From JBNJGB01 sp051747385 (lineage in GTDB: Bacteria; Myxococcota_A; UBA9042; PHBI01; JACKFB01), in assembly GCA_051747385.1 (NCBI GenBank), contig JBNJGB010000050.1, positions 1-35,658 of the forward strand: DNA of 35,658 nucleotides. The letters run 5' to 3'. Made by a program: the position numbers and the translations under genes. Below, one piece after another: positions 15,265 to 22,854 of this stretch. The notes under the pieces are model-generated. The model worked only from the letters and a program-made list of their open reading frames with translations, ran no database searches and was not told the DNA's origin. The first letter of the stretch is position 1. Each line of letters starts with the position of its first letter.

Positions 15265-16987
15265 TAGCGGACCGGTAGAGCTCCTCGGCCTGGAGACGGA
15301 GTATCTCCTCGTTCGCCGGCCGGACCGCGGTCGGGCGGCGGCGCCGGCGGGGCGGGCCTTCGAGGCGATGCGGCACGCCACCTGCGAGATGGTCCCGTGG
15401 CTCCCGTCGCGATACCGGATGCAGGAGGGCCGCTTCCTCGCCAACGGCGCGCGCATGTACTTCGAGCAGAGCCACGAAGGCCTGCTCGCCGGAGAGGGCC
15501 TCCTCGAGCTCGCGTCCGCCGAGTGCGCCGATCCCCCGGCCCTGCTGACCCACGAGCGCGGCCTCGAGCACCTCCTGGCCGCAGCGCGCCCAGAGGCCGC
15601 GAACCGCCTCGCCTCCCGCGGCTGGTCGACGGACCTGGAGGTGGCACGACCCTCGCGGGACGCCTTCGACCACGGCCTGGGCAGCCAGGAGAACTTCGCC
15701 GTCCGCGATCCGCTCGGGCTCGTGGGCCGCCTGCTCCTGCTGGGCGTGTACATCCCCGCCTGGCTGCTGGTGTACGTCCTGCCCGTGGTCCTGATGATCG
15801 TGGCGACCGTGGTCGGCCTGGTCGGCGCCCTCACGGTGGTCCTGATCACCGGCGCGATCGCCACCCTGTGGGCCGCGCTGGAGGCCCTGCTGCCGCTCCG
15901 CATGCCCGGCCCTCCGGGGCCGTCGCAGGCCCACCTGGACCGCGTCGGCTCCCGCCTGCTCCGCCTCACCGTCGGCGCCGACGCGGCGGTGGTCCGCGTG
16001 GCCTGTCCGATCCTCGGGGCCCTGGCCCGTCACCTCTTCCTGCGCCGCTACCTGCGGCACCTGCCGACGATCCTGGCCGTGCGCGAGGTGCTCTGCGGCG
16101 ACGGCGCCCTGACGCCGGACGGCTTCCGCCTGAGCGGGCGGGCCCTGACCATGACGCGGCCGGCGGGGATGTTCGCGTTCGGCGCCGAGCGGCCCATGGT
16201 GGACCTGAAGCACGCCCTGTTCCCCTCCTACTGGCGGGGGCGGACGCGCCGGATGCAGGTCCTCCTGAGCCCCGCGTGCATGCTCCCCGAGGCCCGCCTC
16301 CTCCGCACCGGCATCCTCACGCTGGTCCTCGAGGTGCTCGGGGAGGGGGATCGGCGCCTGGTCCGCCGACTGCCGCGGCTGGCCGATCCGCCGCGCGCCC
16401 TCGCCCACCTCAACCGGGATCCGTGGCTCCGGCGCCCCCTGGCCCTGGCGGACGGAGGGACGGCGACGGCCCTGGAGATCCTCTCCGCCGTCCACGCACT
16501 GGTGCAGGAGCACCTCGACGCGCGCGGTGGGGCGAGCGGCTGGCGCGCCCACGTGATGGCCCGCTGGGCCGCCACCATGGACGACCTGGCCGCCGCCACA
16601 CGCCTCGCCGGAGCCCCCGAGGGGGAGGCCGCGCTGGCGAGCCTCCGGGGCCGCGTCGACTGGATCACCAAGCGCTGGCTCCTGCGGCGCCTCGGAGACG
16701 GGCGCGTGCCTTCCCCCGCCGACCCCGGCTGGGAGGCCGCCCGCAAGATCGACCTGCGCTGGCACGTGGTGGCGCCGCCCGACGCGGGCTACGCGTATCG
16801 GCTTGCGGAGGCCGGCGGGATGCCCCTGGCGTCGGCGGCGATGCTCCGCGAGGCGCTGCACCCGCCGGAGGGCACGCGCGCAGTGCGGCGCGGCGACCTC
16901 ATCCGGGAGGCCGCCCGCACGGGAATCTCCGGCTGGGCGAGCTGGGATCGGGTGAAGCTGCGTGGGAGCCCCCGGGTCCGGTTGTAG
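15254..16987 (+). CDS. PafA-family (Pup ligase) protein with inserted membrane segments
   Basis: This 577-residue protein starts with GTG at 15254 inside the end of the Pup-like gene. Residues 11-17 (LGLETEY) match the nucleotide-binding GIETEFG of PafA. FLANGARMYFEQSHEG (61-76) and SAECADP (88-94) match the [23 protein letters not shown] region, SQENF (144-148) matches CHENY, and MQVLLSP...TGILTLVLE (334-360) matches the core that follows. Near the end, VDWITKRWLL (468-477), KIDLRWH (498-504) and HPPEGTRAVRRGDLI (536-550) match PafA better than Dop, and no Dop loop is seen. Between residues about 150 and 268 lies an insertion with strongly hydrophobic helices (157-208, two or three membrane passes) and an amphipathic stretch. 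The PafA catalytic Asp position is Glu71 here. The predicted role is ATP-dependent joining of the Pup-like C-terminal Glu to lysines of proteins at the inner membrane. Confidence 0.85.
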   Translation: MGSSSGPVELLGLETEYLLVRRPDRGRAAAPAGRAFEAMRHATCEMVPWLPSRYRMQEGRFLANGARMYFEQSHEGLLAGEGLLELASAECADPPALLTHERGLEHLLAAARPEAANRLASRGWSTDLEVARPSRDAFDHGLGSQENFAVRDPLGLVGRLLLLGVYIPAWLLVYVLPVVLMIVATVVGLVGALTVVLITGAIATLWAALEALLPLRMPGPPGPSQAHLDRVGSRLLRLTVGADAAVVRVACPILGALARHLFLRRYLRHLPTILAVREVLCGDGALTPDGFRLSGRALTMTRPAGMFAFGAERPMVDLKHALFPSYWRGRTRRMQVLLSPACMLPEARLLRTGILTLVLEVLGEGDRRLVRRLPRLADPPRALAHLNRDPWLRRPLALADGGTATALEILSAVHALVQEHLDARGGASGWRAHVMARWAATMDDLAAATRLAGAPEGEAALASLRGRVDWITKRWLLRRLGDGRVPSPADPGWEAARKIDLRWHVVAPPDAGYAYRLAEAGGMPLASAAMLREALHPPEGTRAVRRGDLIREAARTGISGWASWDRVKLRGSPRVRL

Positions 16988-17112
16988 ACCGCCGACTCGC
17001 GCTCCTGGCTACCGCCGCGCGTTTGTGCCACCGAGTCCGCCGTGGCGCTCCCCGGGCTCCCGTTCGCGCCCCCGCGGGCCGGAGGGCGCCGCGGCTCGTC
17101 GGCGCCGCGGGG

Positions 17113-17883
17113 TCAGTCCTCGCTGCCGGGGCCCTTACGGCCGCGGCTGCGGGTCCGGACGCGACGCCTCCGGCCCGTGCGGCCGACGCGCTCGGAGCGT
17201 CTCTCCCGCGCCAGGCGCTTGCGCAGACCGGCCAGGGTCTTGTCCCAGCGACGCACCGCGGCCCGCGCACGGTCGAGGCGCTCGCCGAGGCCGGGCAGCA
17301 GAGCCTCGGCCTCCTCCACCAGGTCCCTGCGGAGATCTGCGATCTCCTCCTCCGACTGTTCGCCGTCGTCGTCCGAGCGGAGCGTCCGGAGGCCGCCCAG
17401 GGCGCGCGCCCAGCGGGCGACATCGTCGGGTCCCAGGCCAAGGGTGACCAGATCGTCGAGCAGGCGCACCTGCTCCACCGTGGCGGGGGCGAAGTGGCGC
17501 TCGCCCCCCTCGGAGACGAGGTCCGCCTCCACGAGCCCCTCGTCCACCCAGGCCCGGACGCGCTCCAGGGGTGCCCCGCTGCGGCGGGCCAGCTCGTCCA
17601 CGCGGACGTACGTCGGCGGCTTCCGGAACAGCCGACGGGGGCGCGGGGACGGCAGGCCCACCTTGCGGGCGATGGCCGCGATGTCCTTGGGCTGATAGCC
17701 CAGGTCCACCAGGGACAGGACCTTCTCCAGCTCCTCGCGCGCCTCGCGGGCGTACAGCGCCCGGCCGTCGGCGTCGCGGGCCACGACCCGGAGGAGCCCC
17801 AGCCGCTCGAGCTCGCTCACGAACGACGGGGCCGGATCCAGGCCCTCGAAGAGCTCCTCCCAGGTCCAGGTCTCGCCGGGCAC
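17113..17883 (-). CDS. Protein with two MerR-like DNA-binding domains
   Basis: This 256-residue protein starts with GTG at 17883, four bases after the stop of the NYN gene, so the two form an operon. Residues about 7-75 are a MerR-like winged helix (FVSELERLGLLRVV ... DADGRALYAREAREELEKVL ... GYQPKDIAAIA). Residues about 91-165 form a second such domain (VRVDELARRSGAPLERVRAW ... GERHFAPATVEQVRLLDDL ... LGLGPDDVARWA). A coiled coil follows (about 180-225), then a very basic tail (RRRRVRTRSRGRKG). Ordinary MerR proteins have one such domain and dimerise through the coiled coil; two in one chain is unusual and could bind an extended or asymmetric operator. No metal- or drug-binding cysteines are present. 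Confidence 0.78.
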   Translation of the reverse strand: MPGETWTWEELFEGLDPAPSFVSELERLGLLRVVARDADGRALYAREAREELEKVLSLVDLGYQPKDIAAIARKVGLPSPRPRRLFRKPPTYVRVDELARRSGAPLERVRAWVDEGLVEADLVSEGGERHFAPATVEQVRLLDDLVTLGLGPDDVARWARALGGLRTLRSDDDGEQSEEEIADLRRDLVEEAEALLPGLGERLDRARAAVRRWDKTLAGLRKRLARERRSERVGRTGRRRRVRTRSRGRKGPGSED

Positions 17884-17887
17884 GGAC

Positions 17888-19636
17888 CTACGCGTCCCCG
17901 GCCTCGGACTCGTCGCCCTTGGAGGCCGACTTCTTCGACTTCGACGCCGTCGACTTCTTCGCGGCCGGCTTCGACTTCGACGCCGTCGATTTCTTCGACG
18001 CCGGCTTCGACTTCGACGCCGTCGACTTCTTCGACGTCGACTTCCTGGACGCCGACTTCTTCTTCGGCGCCTCCTCGGCCTCCTTCGCCTCCGCCTTCTT
18101 CTTCGACGTCGACTTCTTCGCGGCCGGCTTCGACTTCGACGCCGTCGACTTCTTCTTCGGCGCCTCCTCGGCCTCCTTCGCGCCGGCCTTCTTCGACGTC
18201 GACTTCTTCGCGGCCGGCTTCGACTTCGACGCCGTCGACTTCTTCTTCGGCGCCTCCTCGGGCTCGTCCGCCTTCGGCTCCGTCTTCTTCTTCGACGTCG
18301 GCCTCTTGGCGGCGGCCTTCTTCTTCGGCGCCTCCTCGGCCTGCCCGGCCTCCTCGGCCTCGTTGCCGGAGGTCACGGGGGTCGGGGGCTTGGGGCGGTT
18401 CGCGGCGCGGATGCGCCGCCGCTCCGCGCGGGACAGGGATCCGGACTCCTTGTCCTCGGCCTTCTTCTCGGTGCCCTTGTCGGCCTCGGCCTTCTTCTCG
18501 GCGGGCTCGGCCTTCCTCTCGCCCCGCTCGTCCTCGGCCTTCCGCTGCGGCTTGCGCTCCTCGCGCTTCGGCTTCGGCTCCTCCGCGGCGCCCTCCATGA
18601 CGCCGTCGGCCGGGTGGGCGCGGTTGCGGTTCCTCTCCACGACGACGATGTCCGGGAAGGCCTTCAGGAAGCGGGTGAACGTCCGGAAGCCCAGCCCGAG
18701 CTCGTCGAAGTCCGGGGCCACGTCCTGCATGGTGTCCTTGAGCCGCGACAGGGACACGGAGTCCCCGTTGCCGCTGGCCTCCCGGATGGACCGGGTGAGG
18801 ACCTTCCGGGCCTCGGCCTCCATCTCCGGCGCCAGCTTGGGCGGCTGCTTCGAGCCCCCGCCCTCGCGCTCCTGGGGCTTGCCGGTCACCGAGTCCCAGG
18901 TCACCTGCAGCACGCCGCCGTCGAGCACCTCCACCAGGTGCTCGTAGTTCGACAGGAAGCGCGTGAAGGACGACGCCCCGTAGTTCTTCTCCGAGAACGT
19001 GGGGTCCTGCTTCCGCATCCGGTCCTTGAGGACGCTGGCGCGAAACTTCGGCCCGTGCTGGTCCACGACGGCCTTGAGCGCCTTCTTCACGCGGGTCTCG
19101 CCCTCCTCCACGGAGTAGCCCTGGACCCGCTGGCCCACGAGGGTCTCGTAGAAGATGAACTCGTGGCAGATCCTGACCAGGATGTCGCTGGCCGCGCTCT
19201 TGGCCGAGATGCCCACGATGCGCTTGGCGTGATCGCGGAGGCGATGCGCCAGGACGCCGAAGTCCGAGTCGCCGCTGACGATCACGAAGGTGTCGATGTG
19301 GGGACGCTGGAAGAGGATCTCCATGGCGTCCACGCAGATGGCCGTGTCGGTCCGGTTCTTGTCGCCCACCCCGTAGCTGGGGAGGAACACCATGTTGACG
19401 CCGGACTCCAGGAACTGGCGCTGGTGTCGGCGATATCGGCCCCAGTCGGCGTAGGCGCGGCGGATCATGACCTCGCCGCGCTCGTTCAGAGCGCTGATCA
19501 CGTTCGCGACGCGGAAGCCCTCCTTCACGCCGAGGACGATGTTCTCGAAGTCGAAGAATACGGCGATGGCGCCGAGATCGTCGCTCTCGTCGATGCTGAG
19601 ATCACGTGCACCGACGAATCGTTCTTGAATTCGCAT
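17888..19636 (-). CDS. NYN-domain / OST-HTH protein with histone-H1-like tail
   Basis: This 582-residue protein has a NYN (PIN-like) nuclease domain at about residues 22-170. The acidic motifs are AVFFDFENI (D29, E31), NRTDTAICVDAMEI and VIVSGDSDFGVLAHRLRD. Two OST-HTH/LOTUS-type RNA-binding domains follow, at about 182-255 (ALKAVVDQHGPKF...SSFTRFLSNYEHLVEV) and 280-350 (LSRLKDTMQDVAPDF...FTRFLKAFPDIVVV). The tail from about 360 is Lys/Ala/Ser/Pro-rich with many KKKSTASKSKPAAKKSTSKK-type repeats, like eukaryotic histone H1 and some bacterial nucleoid proteins. NYN-LOTUS proteins act on RNA; the tail should add non-specific nucleic-acid binding. The start has AGGA seven bases upstream. It is preceded by a promoter and a leader of about 190 bases, and is co-transcribed with the MerR-like gene. 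Confidence 0.87.
   Translation of the reverse strand: MRIQERFVGARDLSIDESDDLGAIAVFFDFENIVLGVKEGFRVANVISALNERGEVMIRRAYADWGRYRRHQRQFLESGVNMVFLPSYGVGDKNRTDTAICVDAMEILFQRPHIDTFVIVSGDSDFGVLAHRLRDHAKRIVGISAKSAASDILVRICHEFIFYETLVGQRVQGYSVEEGETRVKKALKAVVDQHGPKFRASVLKDRMRKQDPTFSEKNYGASSFTRFLSNYEHLVEVLDGGVLQVTWDSVTGKPQEREGGGSKQPPKLAPEMEAEARKVLTRSIREASGNGDSVSLSRLKDTMQDVAPDFDELGLGFRTFTRFLKAFPDIVVVERNRNRAHPADGVMEGAAEEPKPKREERKPQRKAEDERGERKAEPAEKKAEADKGTEKKAEDKESGSLSRAERRRIRAANRPKPPTPVTSGNEAEEAGQAEEAPKKKAAAKRPTSKKKTEPKADEPEEAPKKKSTASKSKPAAKKSTSKKAGAKEAEEAPKKKSTASKSKPAAKKSTSKKKAEAKEAEEAPKKKSASRKSTSKKSTASKSKPASKKSTASKSKPAAKKSTASKSKKSASKGDESEAGDA
17905..18340 (-). repeat. Tandem repeats coding the Lys-rich tail
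   Basis: Inside the NYN gene, a unit of roughly 60-90 bases containing GCCGTCGACTTCTTC and GGCGCCTCCTCGGCCTCCTT (plus strand) recurs several times with small changes. The region is prone to length variation by slippage, so the tail length may differ between strains. Confidence 0.7.
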
Positions 19637-19700
19637 GTAGTCCTGCTGTGTCGGGGCCCTGAGGGCACCCGGCCGCCAACTCCGCGGGCCGGATGGAGCG

Positions 19701-19731
19701 CCGCGCGACCCGTGTCCCCGGTGTCGCGCGG
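19701..19731. promoter_or_regulatory. Leader hairpin upstream of the NYN gene
   Basis: CCGCGCGAC (19701-19709) pairs with GTCGCGCGG (19723-19731) across a 13-base loop. It lies in the predicted 5' leader of the NYN gene, or just after the acyl-CoA-synthetase-like gene. No T run follows on the minus strand, so a terminator is less likely than a leader structure. Confidence 0.4.
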
Positions 19732-19823
19732 TGGCCGCCGAGCCCCTCGCCGGCGGCCGCTCTCGTTCTGTTCGATGGGTGTGGTTCGTCTCGGCTGCGG
19801 CGCGGCTGCGCCACAGGGCGGAC

Positions 19824-19852
19824 CTTATAGCTGGTCAGGCGCCGCTTGTCAT
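19824..19852 (-). promoter_or_regulatory. Sigma-70-like promoter for the NYN/MerR operon
   Basis: On the minus strand, ATGACA (19852-19847), 17 bases, then TATAAG (19829-19824). Each box matches consensus at 5 of 6 positions with ideal spacing. Transcription would start about 180 bases before the NYN ATG. Confidence 0.6.
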
Positions 19853-19917
19853 CGTCGCCGAGCGGGTCCGCACTCCGCACGAACAGCGAACACCGCCCCC
19901 GCCTTCCCCGGAGCCGA

Positions 19918-21429
19918 TCACCCCTCCAGGGGTTGTCCGGCCGCCAGGCGATCCCGCAGGACCCGCTTGAGGACCTTGCGCGACGGCCCCAGGGGCAGCC
20001 GGCCGACGACGATCACCTCCGCGGGCACCTTCGGCCGGGCCATCTGCTCCCGCGCCCAGGCGATCAGCGCCTCCCCGTCCACCTCGCGCCCCTCCCGGGG
20101 CACGACGACCGCGACGACCTCCTCGCCGTAGTAGTCGTGGGGGCGACCGACGACGGCCACCTCGCCCACGGACGCGTGCTCGTGGAGGGCGTCCTCCACC
20201 TCCGACGGATACACGTTGTAGCCGCCCCGGAGGATCATGTCCTTCGTGCGGTCCACGACGGTGAGGCGCCCCTCCTCGTCCAGGACGCCCACGTCCCCGC
20301 TGTGCATCCACCCGCCGGCCATGGCCTCGGCCGTGGCCTCGGGGTCGTCGAGGTAGCCGCTCATGAGGTGGTGCCCCCGGACGAGCACCTGGCCGGGCTC
20401 TCCCGGCGGCACGTCGCGCTCGTCGTCGTCGACCACGCGCACCTCCACGCCCCAAACCGGCCGCCCGACGCTGCCCATCACGCGGGCGTCCGGCGGCGCG
20501 TTGAGGGTGGAGAACGTCGCCTCGGTCATCCCGTAGCCCTGACGGATGTTCGCGCCCAGGCGGGCCTCGGCGCGCCTCAGGAGCTCGTCGGCCACGGGCG
20601 CCCCGGCGCTCAGGCACCAGCGGAGCCCGGGCGGCGGCGCCGCGTCCGGCAGAGCGGCCCACGCCGCGTACATGGTCGGGACGGCCGGCAGCCAGCTCAC
20701 GCCCTCGCCGTGCATGGCGCCCAGGCTGCGCGCGGCATCGAATCGCGGCATCAGAACGCAGCTCGCCCCGGCGAAGAAGGTCACCAGCATGACCATGCGG
20801 GTGCCGTAGCTGTGGGTCAGGGGCAGGACCCCGAGGACCACGTCGTCCCGGTGCAGGTCCAGGACGTGGTGCACGAGGATGGTCGTGTGCGCCAGCATGG
20901 ACGCGTGGGACAGCGTGGCGCCCTTGGGCTTCCCCGTCGTCCCGGAGGTGTACAGGATGAGCGCCGCCTGCCCCTCCTCCGGCGTCACCGGCCCGTCCAG
21001 GGGCTCGGCGTCCAGGTCCGCCAGGTCCACGACGGGCGCCTTGCCGCCGGCCTGCTCCGCCCCGCGCCGCGCGACCTCCAGCCGGGCCTCGTCGGCCAGG
21101 ATCAGCCGGCACCCGGCGTGGGAGACCCGGTGGGCGACCTCGGGCGCGGCGGAGAGGATGGGGATGGGGACCAGCGTGGCCCCGGCGTACAGGGCGCCGA
21201 ACCAGGCCTCCACGAAGGGGGCGGCGTTCTCGGCCAGCAGGGCGACGCGATCGCCGCGCTCGACGCCCCGCTCCCGGAGCGCGGCCGCCACGCGCCGGGC
21301 GCCCAGGTCCGTGTCGGCGTAGGTCCGCTCGACGCGGTGCGCCCCGGGGTGTCCGAGATCCACGACGGCCACGCGGTCGGGGTGGCGGTGCGCCCCCTGC
21401 CGCAGGAGCTGCGAGAGATCGATGGCCAT
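19918..21429 (-). CDS. Acyl-CoA synthetase-like AMP-forming ligase
   Basis: This 503-residue protein is of the ANL (AMP-binding) superfamily. The phosphate-binding motif LYTSGTTGKPKG is at about 159-170, GYGMTE is near 295, and SGDVGVLDEEGRLTVVDRTKDMILRGGYNVYP covers the A7-A8 hinge. The catalytic Lys occurs in GPSRKVLKRVLR near the C-terminus. The length is typical of medium- or long-chain fatty-acid-CoA ligases. It should activate a carboxylic acid with ATP and transfer it to CoA; the acid cannot be deduced. Predicted cytosolic. The ATG at 21429 lies 14 bases after the stop of the DUF2203 gene with GGAG before it, so the two are probably one transcript. Confidence 0.9.
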   Translation of the reverse strand: MAIDLSQLLRQGAHRHPDRVAVVDLGHPGAHRVERTYADTDLGARRVAAALRERGVERGDRVALLAENAAPFVEAWFGALYAGATLVPIPILSAAPEVAHRVSHAGCRLILADEARLEVARRGAEQAGGKAPVVDLADLDAEPLDGPVTPEEGQAALILYTSGTTGKPKGATLSHASMLAHTTILVHHVLDLHRDDVVLGVLPLTHSYGTRMVMLVTFFAGASCVLMPRFDAARSLGAMHGEGVSWLPAVPTMYAAWAALPDAAPPPGLRWCLSAGAPVADELLRRAEARLGANIRQGYGMTEATFSTLNAPPDARVMGSVGRPVWGVEVRVVDDDERDVPPGEPGQVLVRGHHLMSGYLDDPEATAEAMAGGWMHSGDVGVLDEEGRLTVVDRTKDMILRGGYNVYPSEVEDALHEHASVGEVAVVGRPHDYYGEEVVAVVVPREGREVDGEALIAWAREQMARPKVPAEVIVVGRLPLGPSRKVLKRVLRDRLAAGQPLEG

Positions 21430-21443
21430 GCGGTCGACGGCTC

Positions 21444-21899
21444 CTAGCGCTTCTCCTCGCCGGAGGGCTCCGCGGCGTGGAGCTCCTCCAGGGGGCGGCG
21501 TCCGGCGAACCCGGCGTCGACCTCGTGCCAGTGGGTGATCTCGTCCTCCCCGAAGCGCCAGCACAGCAGCACGTCCCGGCCGTCGGTGCCGTGGGCGTAC
21601 CAGTCCACCAGGCCGGGCTCGACGCCCTTCACGAGGAGGCCCTCCTCCTCGAGCTCCTCCAGCTCGTCCCGGAAGGCGGCCATGAGGGTCTTGAGCGCCG
21701 CGCGATCCCCCGTCACGGAGGGGCTGGCGTCGTCGAGCACGATGGGGAAGTCCTCCTCCTCCGGCGCGAAGCCGGCGGACTCCAGGCGGGAGTAGCGCGT
21801 CCGCATCTGGAGGCGTAGCTGCAGGAGGCGATCGAAGACCTCCTGGAGCCGGGGAACCATCCGGTTCGCCTCCTCGACGGTGAAATAGCGCTGCGACAT
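21444..21899 (-). CDS. DUF2203 family protein
   Basis: This 151-residue cytosolic protein has GGGAGG six bases before its ATG. The N-terminal half (YFTVEEANRMVPRLQEVFDR...RLQMRTRYSR) is a helical coiled-coil-like stretch. The C-terminal half has LVKGVEPGLVDWYAHGTDGRDVLLCWRFGEDEITHWHEVDAGFAGRRPL in outline. The order G(I/V)xxGLVDW, LCWRxGExEIxxWH and GFxGRxPL is the signature of the DUF2203 family, known in many bacteria and of unknown function. Conserved Asp, Cys, Trp and His residues suggest a small-molecule or metal site, but none has been proved. It leads a two-gene unit with the acyl-CoA-synthetase-like enzyme. Element R2 occupies the upstream region shared with the divergent hydrolase gene. 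Confidence 0.85.
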   Translation of the reverse strand: MSQRYFTVEEANRMVPRLQEVFDRLLQLRLQMRTRYSRLESAGFAPEEEDFPIVLDDASPSVTGDRAALKTLMAAFRDELEELEEEGLLVKGVEPGLVDWYAHGTDGRDVLLCWRFGEDEITHWHEVDAGFAGRRPLEELHAAEPSGEEKR

Positions 21900-21976
21900 G
21901 CATCCTCCCTGGGGGGCTGGTGGCCTCAATGTGGCATGGCCCGGACCCGCACGGCAAGGAAGCACGCCGGCACGGG

Positions 21977-22138
21977 CAGGGCGGTCGCAAAGTCGACCGC
22001 CCTCCCTTGCCCTTGCCCTTGCCCTTGCCCTTGCCTGCTCTCGGACGCGAAGAATGCCCCCTCTCCGAGCGGGTGCAATCCGGCGCCGGGCGCCATACCG
22101 CCGCGCGGCCCACACTTCTCCGACTTTGCGATTGCCCT
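21977..22138 (+). mobile_element. MITE-like G-quadruplex element, copy R2
   Basis: It has the same structure as the copy at 6407. It starts with the 10-bp-stem hairpin and continues with five perfect CCCTTG hexamers (22004-22033). The conserved body is changed at CGGACGCGAAGAATGCCCCC, the rest of the body being closely similar, and the right end is CGACTTTGCGATTGCCCT. GCCGGCACG stands at 21966-21974 and again at 22139-22147, a 9-bp candidate target-site duplication. It fills most of the 307-base gap between the divergent DUF2203 and hydrolase genes. Confidence 0.72.
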
Positions 22139-22192
22139 GCCGGCACGCGCCGCACGACGGCGGCCATGCTGTCGCGCCGCCGCCCGGAGTGC

Positions 22193-22198
22193 TAGCGT
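22193..22198 (+). promoter_or_regulatory. -10-like box of a probable leaderless gene
   Basis: TAGCGT ends eight bases before the ATG at 22207. There is no ribosome-binding site. A poor -35 (CTGTCG) lies 18 bases upstream. Confidence 0.35.
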
Positions 22199-22206
22199 CT
22201 CCGACC

Positions 22207-22854
22207 ATGAACGCCGAACGACGCTACGCCTATCTGCACGGGTTCGCCTCCAGCCCCCTGTCCCGCAAGGGGGTCGCGCTGAAGGAGGTCTTCGCGGACC
22301 ACGGCCTGGAGCTGCGCCTGCCGGACCTGAACCGCCCCTCGTTCTCGAAGCTCACGTTCACCGGGGCCTTGGAGGCCGTGGACGAGATGGACGGCGGCGA
22401 GGGCCCGCCCTGGTGCCTCGTCGGCTCCAGCATGGGGGGCTTCGTCGCCTCGCGCTGGGCCGAGCTGCACCCGGACCGCGTGGACCGCCTGGTGCTCCTC
22501 TGCCCGGGCTTCGACATGAACACCCGCTGGCCGGCCATCGTGGGCGCCGAGGCCATGGCCCGCTGGCGCGCCCACGGCTCGCTGTCGTTCCCCGACGGCG
22601 CCGGGGAGCCCACCCCGGTCCACTGGGGCTTCATCGAGGACGCCCTGACCCACCCGGCCCGGCCCGAGGTCCCCTGCCCCACCCTGATCCTCCACGGGCG
22701 GCACGACGAGACGGTGCCCATCGAGAGCAGCCGCCAGTACGCCGCCACCCGCCCGAACGTGCGCCTCGTCGAGCTGGACGACGGCCACGCCCTGACGGAC
22801 TCGGTCGACCGCATCGCCCGCGAGACCCTGGCCTTCTTCGGGACCGACCGGTAG
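22207..22854 (+). CDS. Small alpha/beta-hydrolase (YqiA-like esterase)
   Basis: This 215-residue cytosolic protein begins MNAERRYAYLHGFASSPLS. The oxyanion-hole motif HGFASSP is at 11-17. The nucleophile elbow GSSMGG puts the catalytic Ser in the first third. The acid Asp is in HGRHDETVPIESS and the His in DDGHALTD. This arrangement and short length resemble the YqiA/UPF0227 group of small esterases, which lack a large lid. The substrate is unknown. There is no Shine-Dalgarno sequence before the ATG; a TAGCGT box eight bases upstream suggests a leaderless mRNA. The gene is divergent from the DUF2203 unit and convergent with the porin gene. Other starts upstream would run into element R2. Confidence 0.87.
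   Translation: MNAERRYAYLHGFASSPLSRKGVALKEVFADHGLELRLPDLNRPSFSKLTFTGALEAVDEMDGGEGPPWCLVGSSMGGFVASRWAELHPDRVDRLVLLCPGFDMNTRWPAIVGAEAMARWRAHGSLSFPDGAGEPTPVHWGFIEDALTHPARPEVPCPTLILHGRHDETVPIESSRQYAATRPNVRLVELDDGHALTDSVDRIARETLAFFGTDR

Noticed and set aside
15254..16987. Enzyme as Dop (Pup deamidase) or a gamma-glutamyl-cysteine ligase-type protein
   Set aside because: C-terminal motifs (DWxxKRxL, PPExTRAxxRG) match PafA better than Dop. There is no Dop loop, and the tag already ends in Glu. Related carboxylate-amine ligases lack the NGARxY...AEC segment.
16988..17112. Bidirectional terminator between the PafA-like and MerR-like genes
   Set aside because: GGCGCCGCGG occurs twice, but mostly as a direct repeat; no hairpin with a T run is visible.
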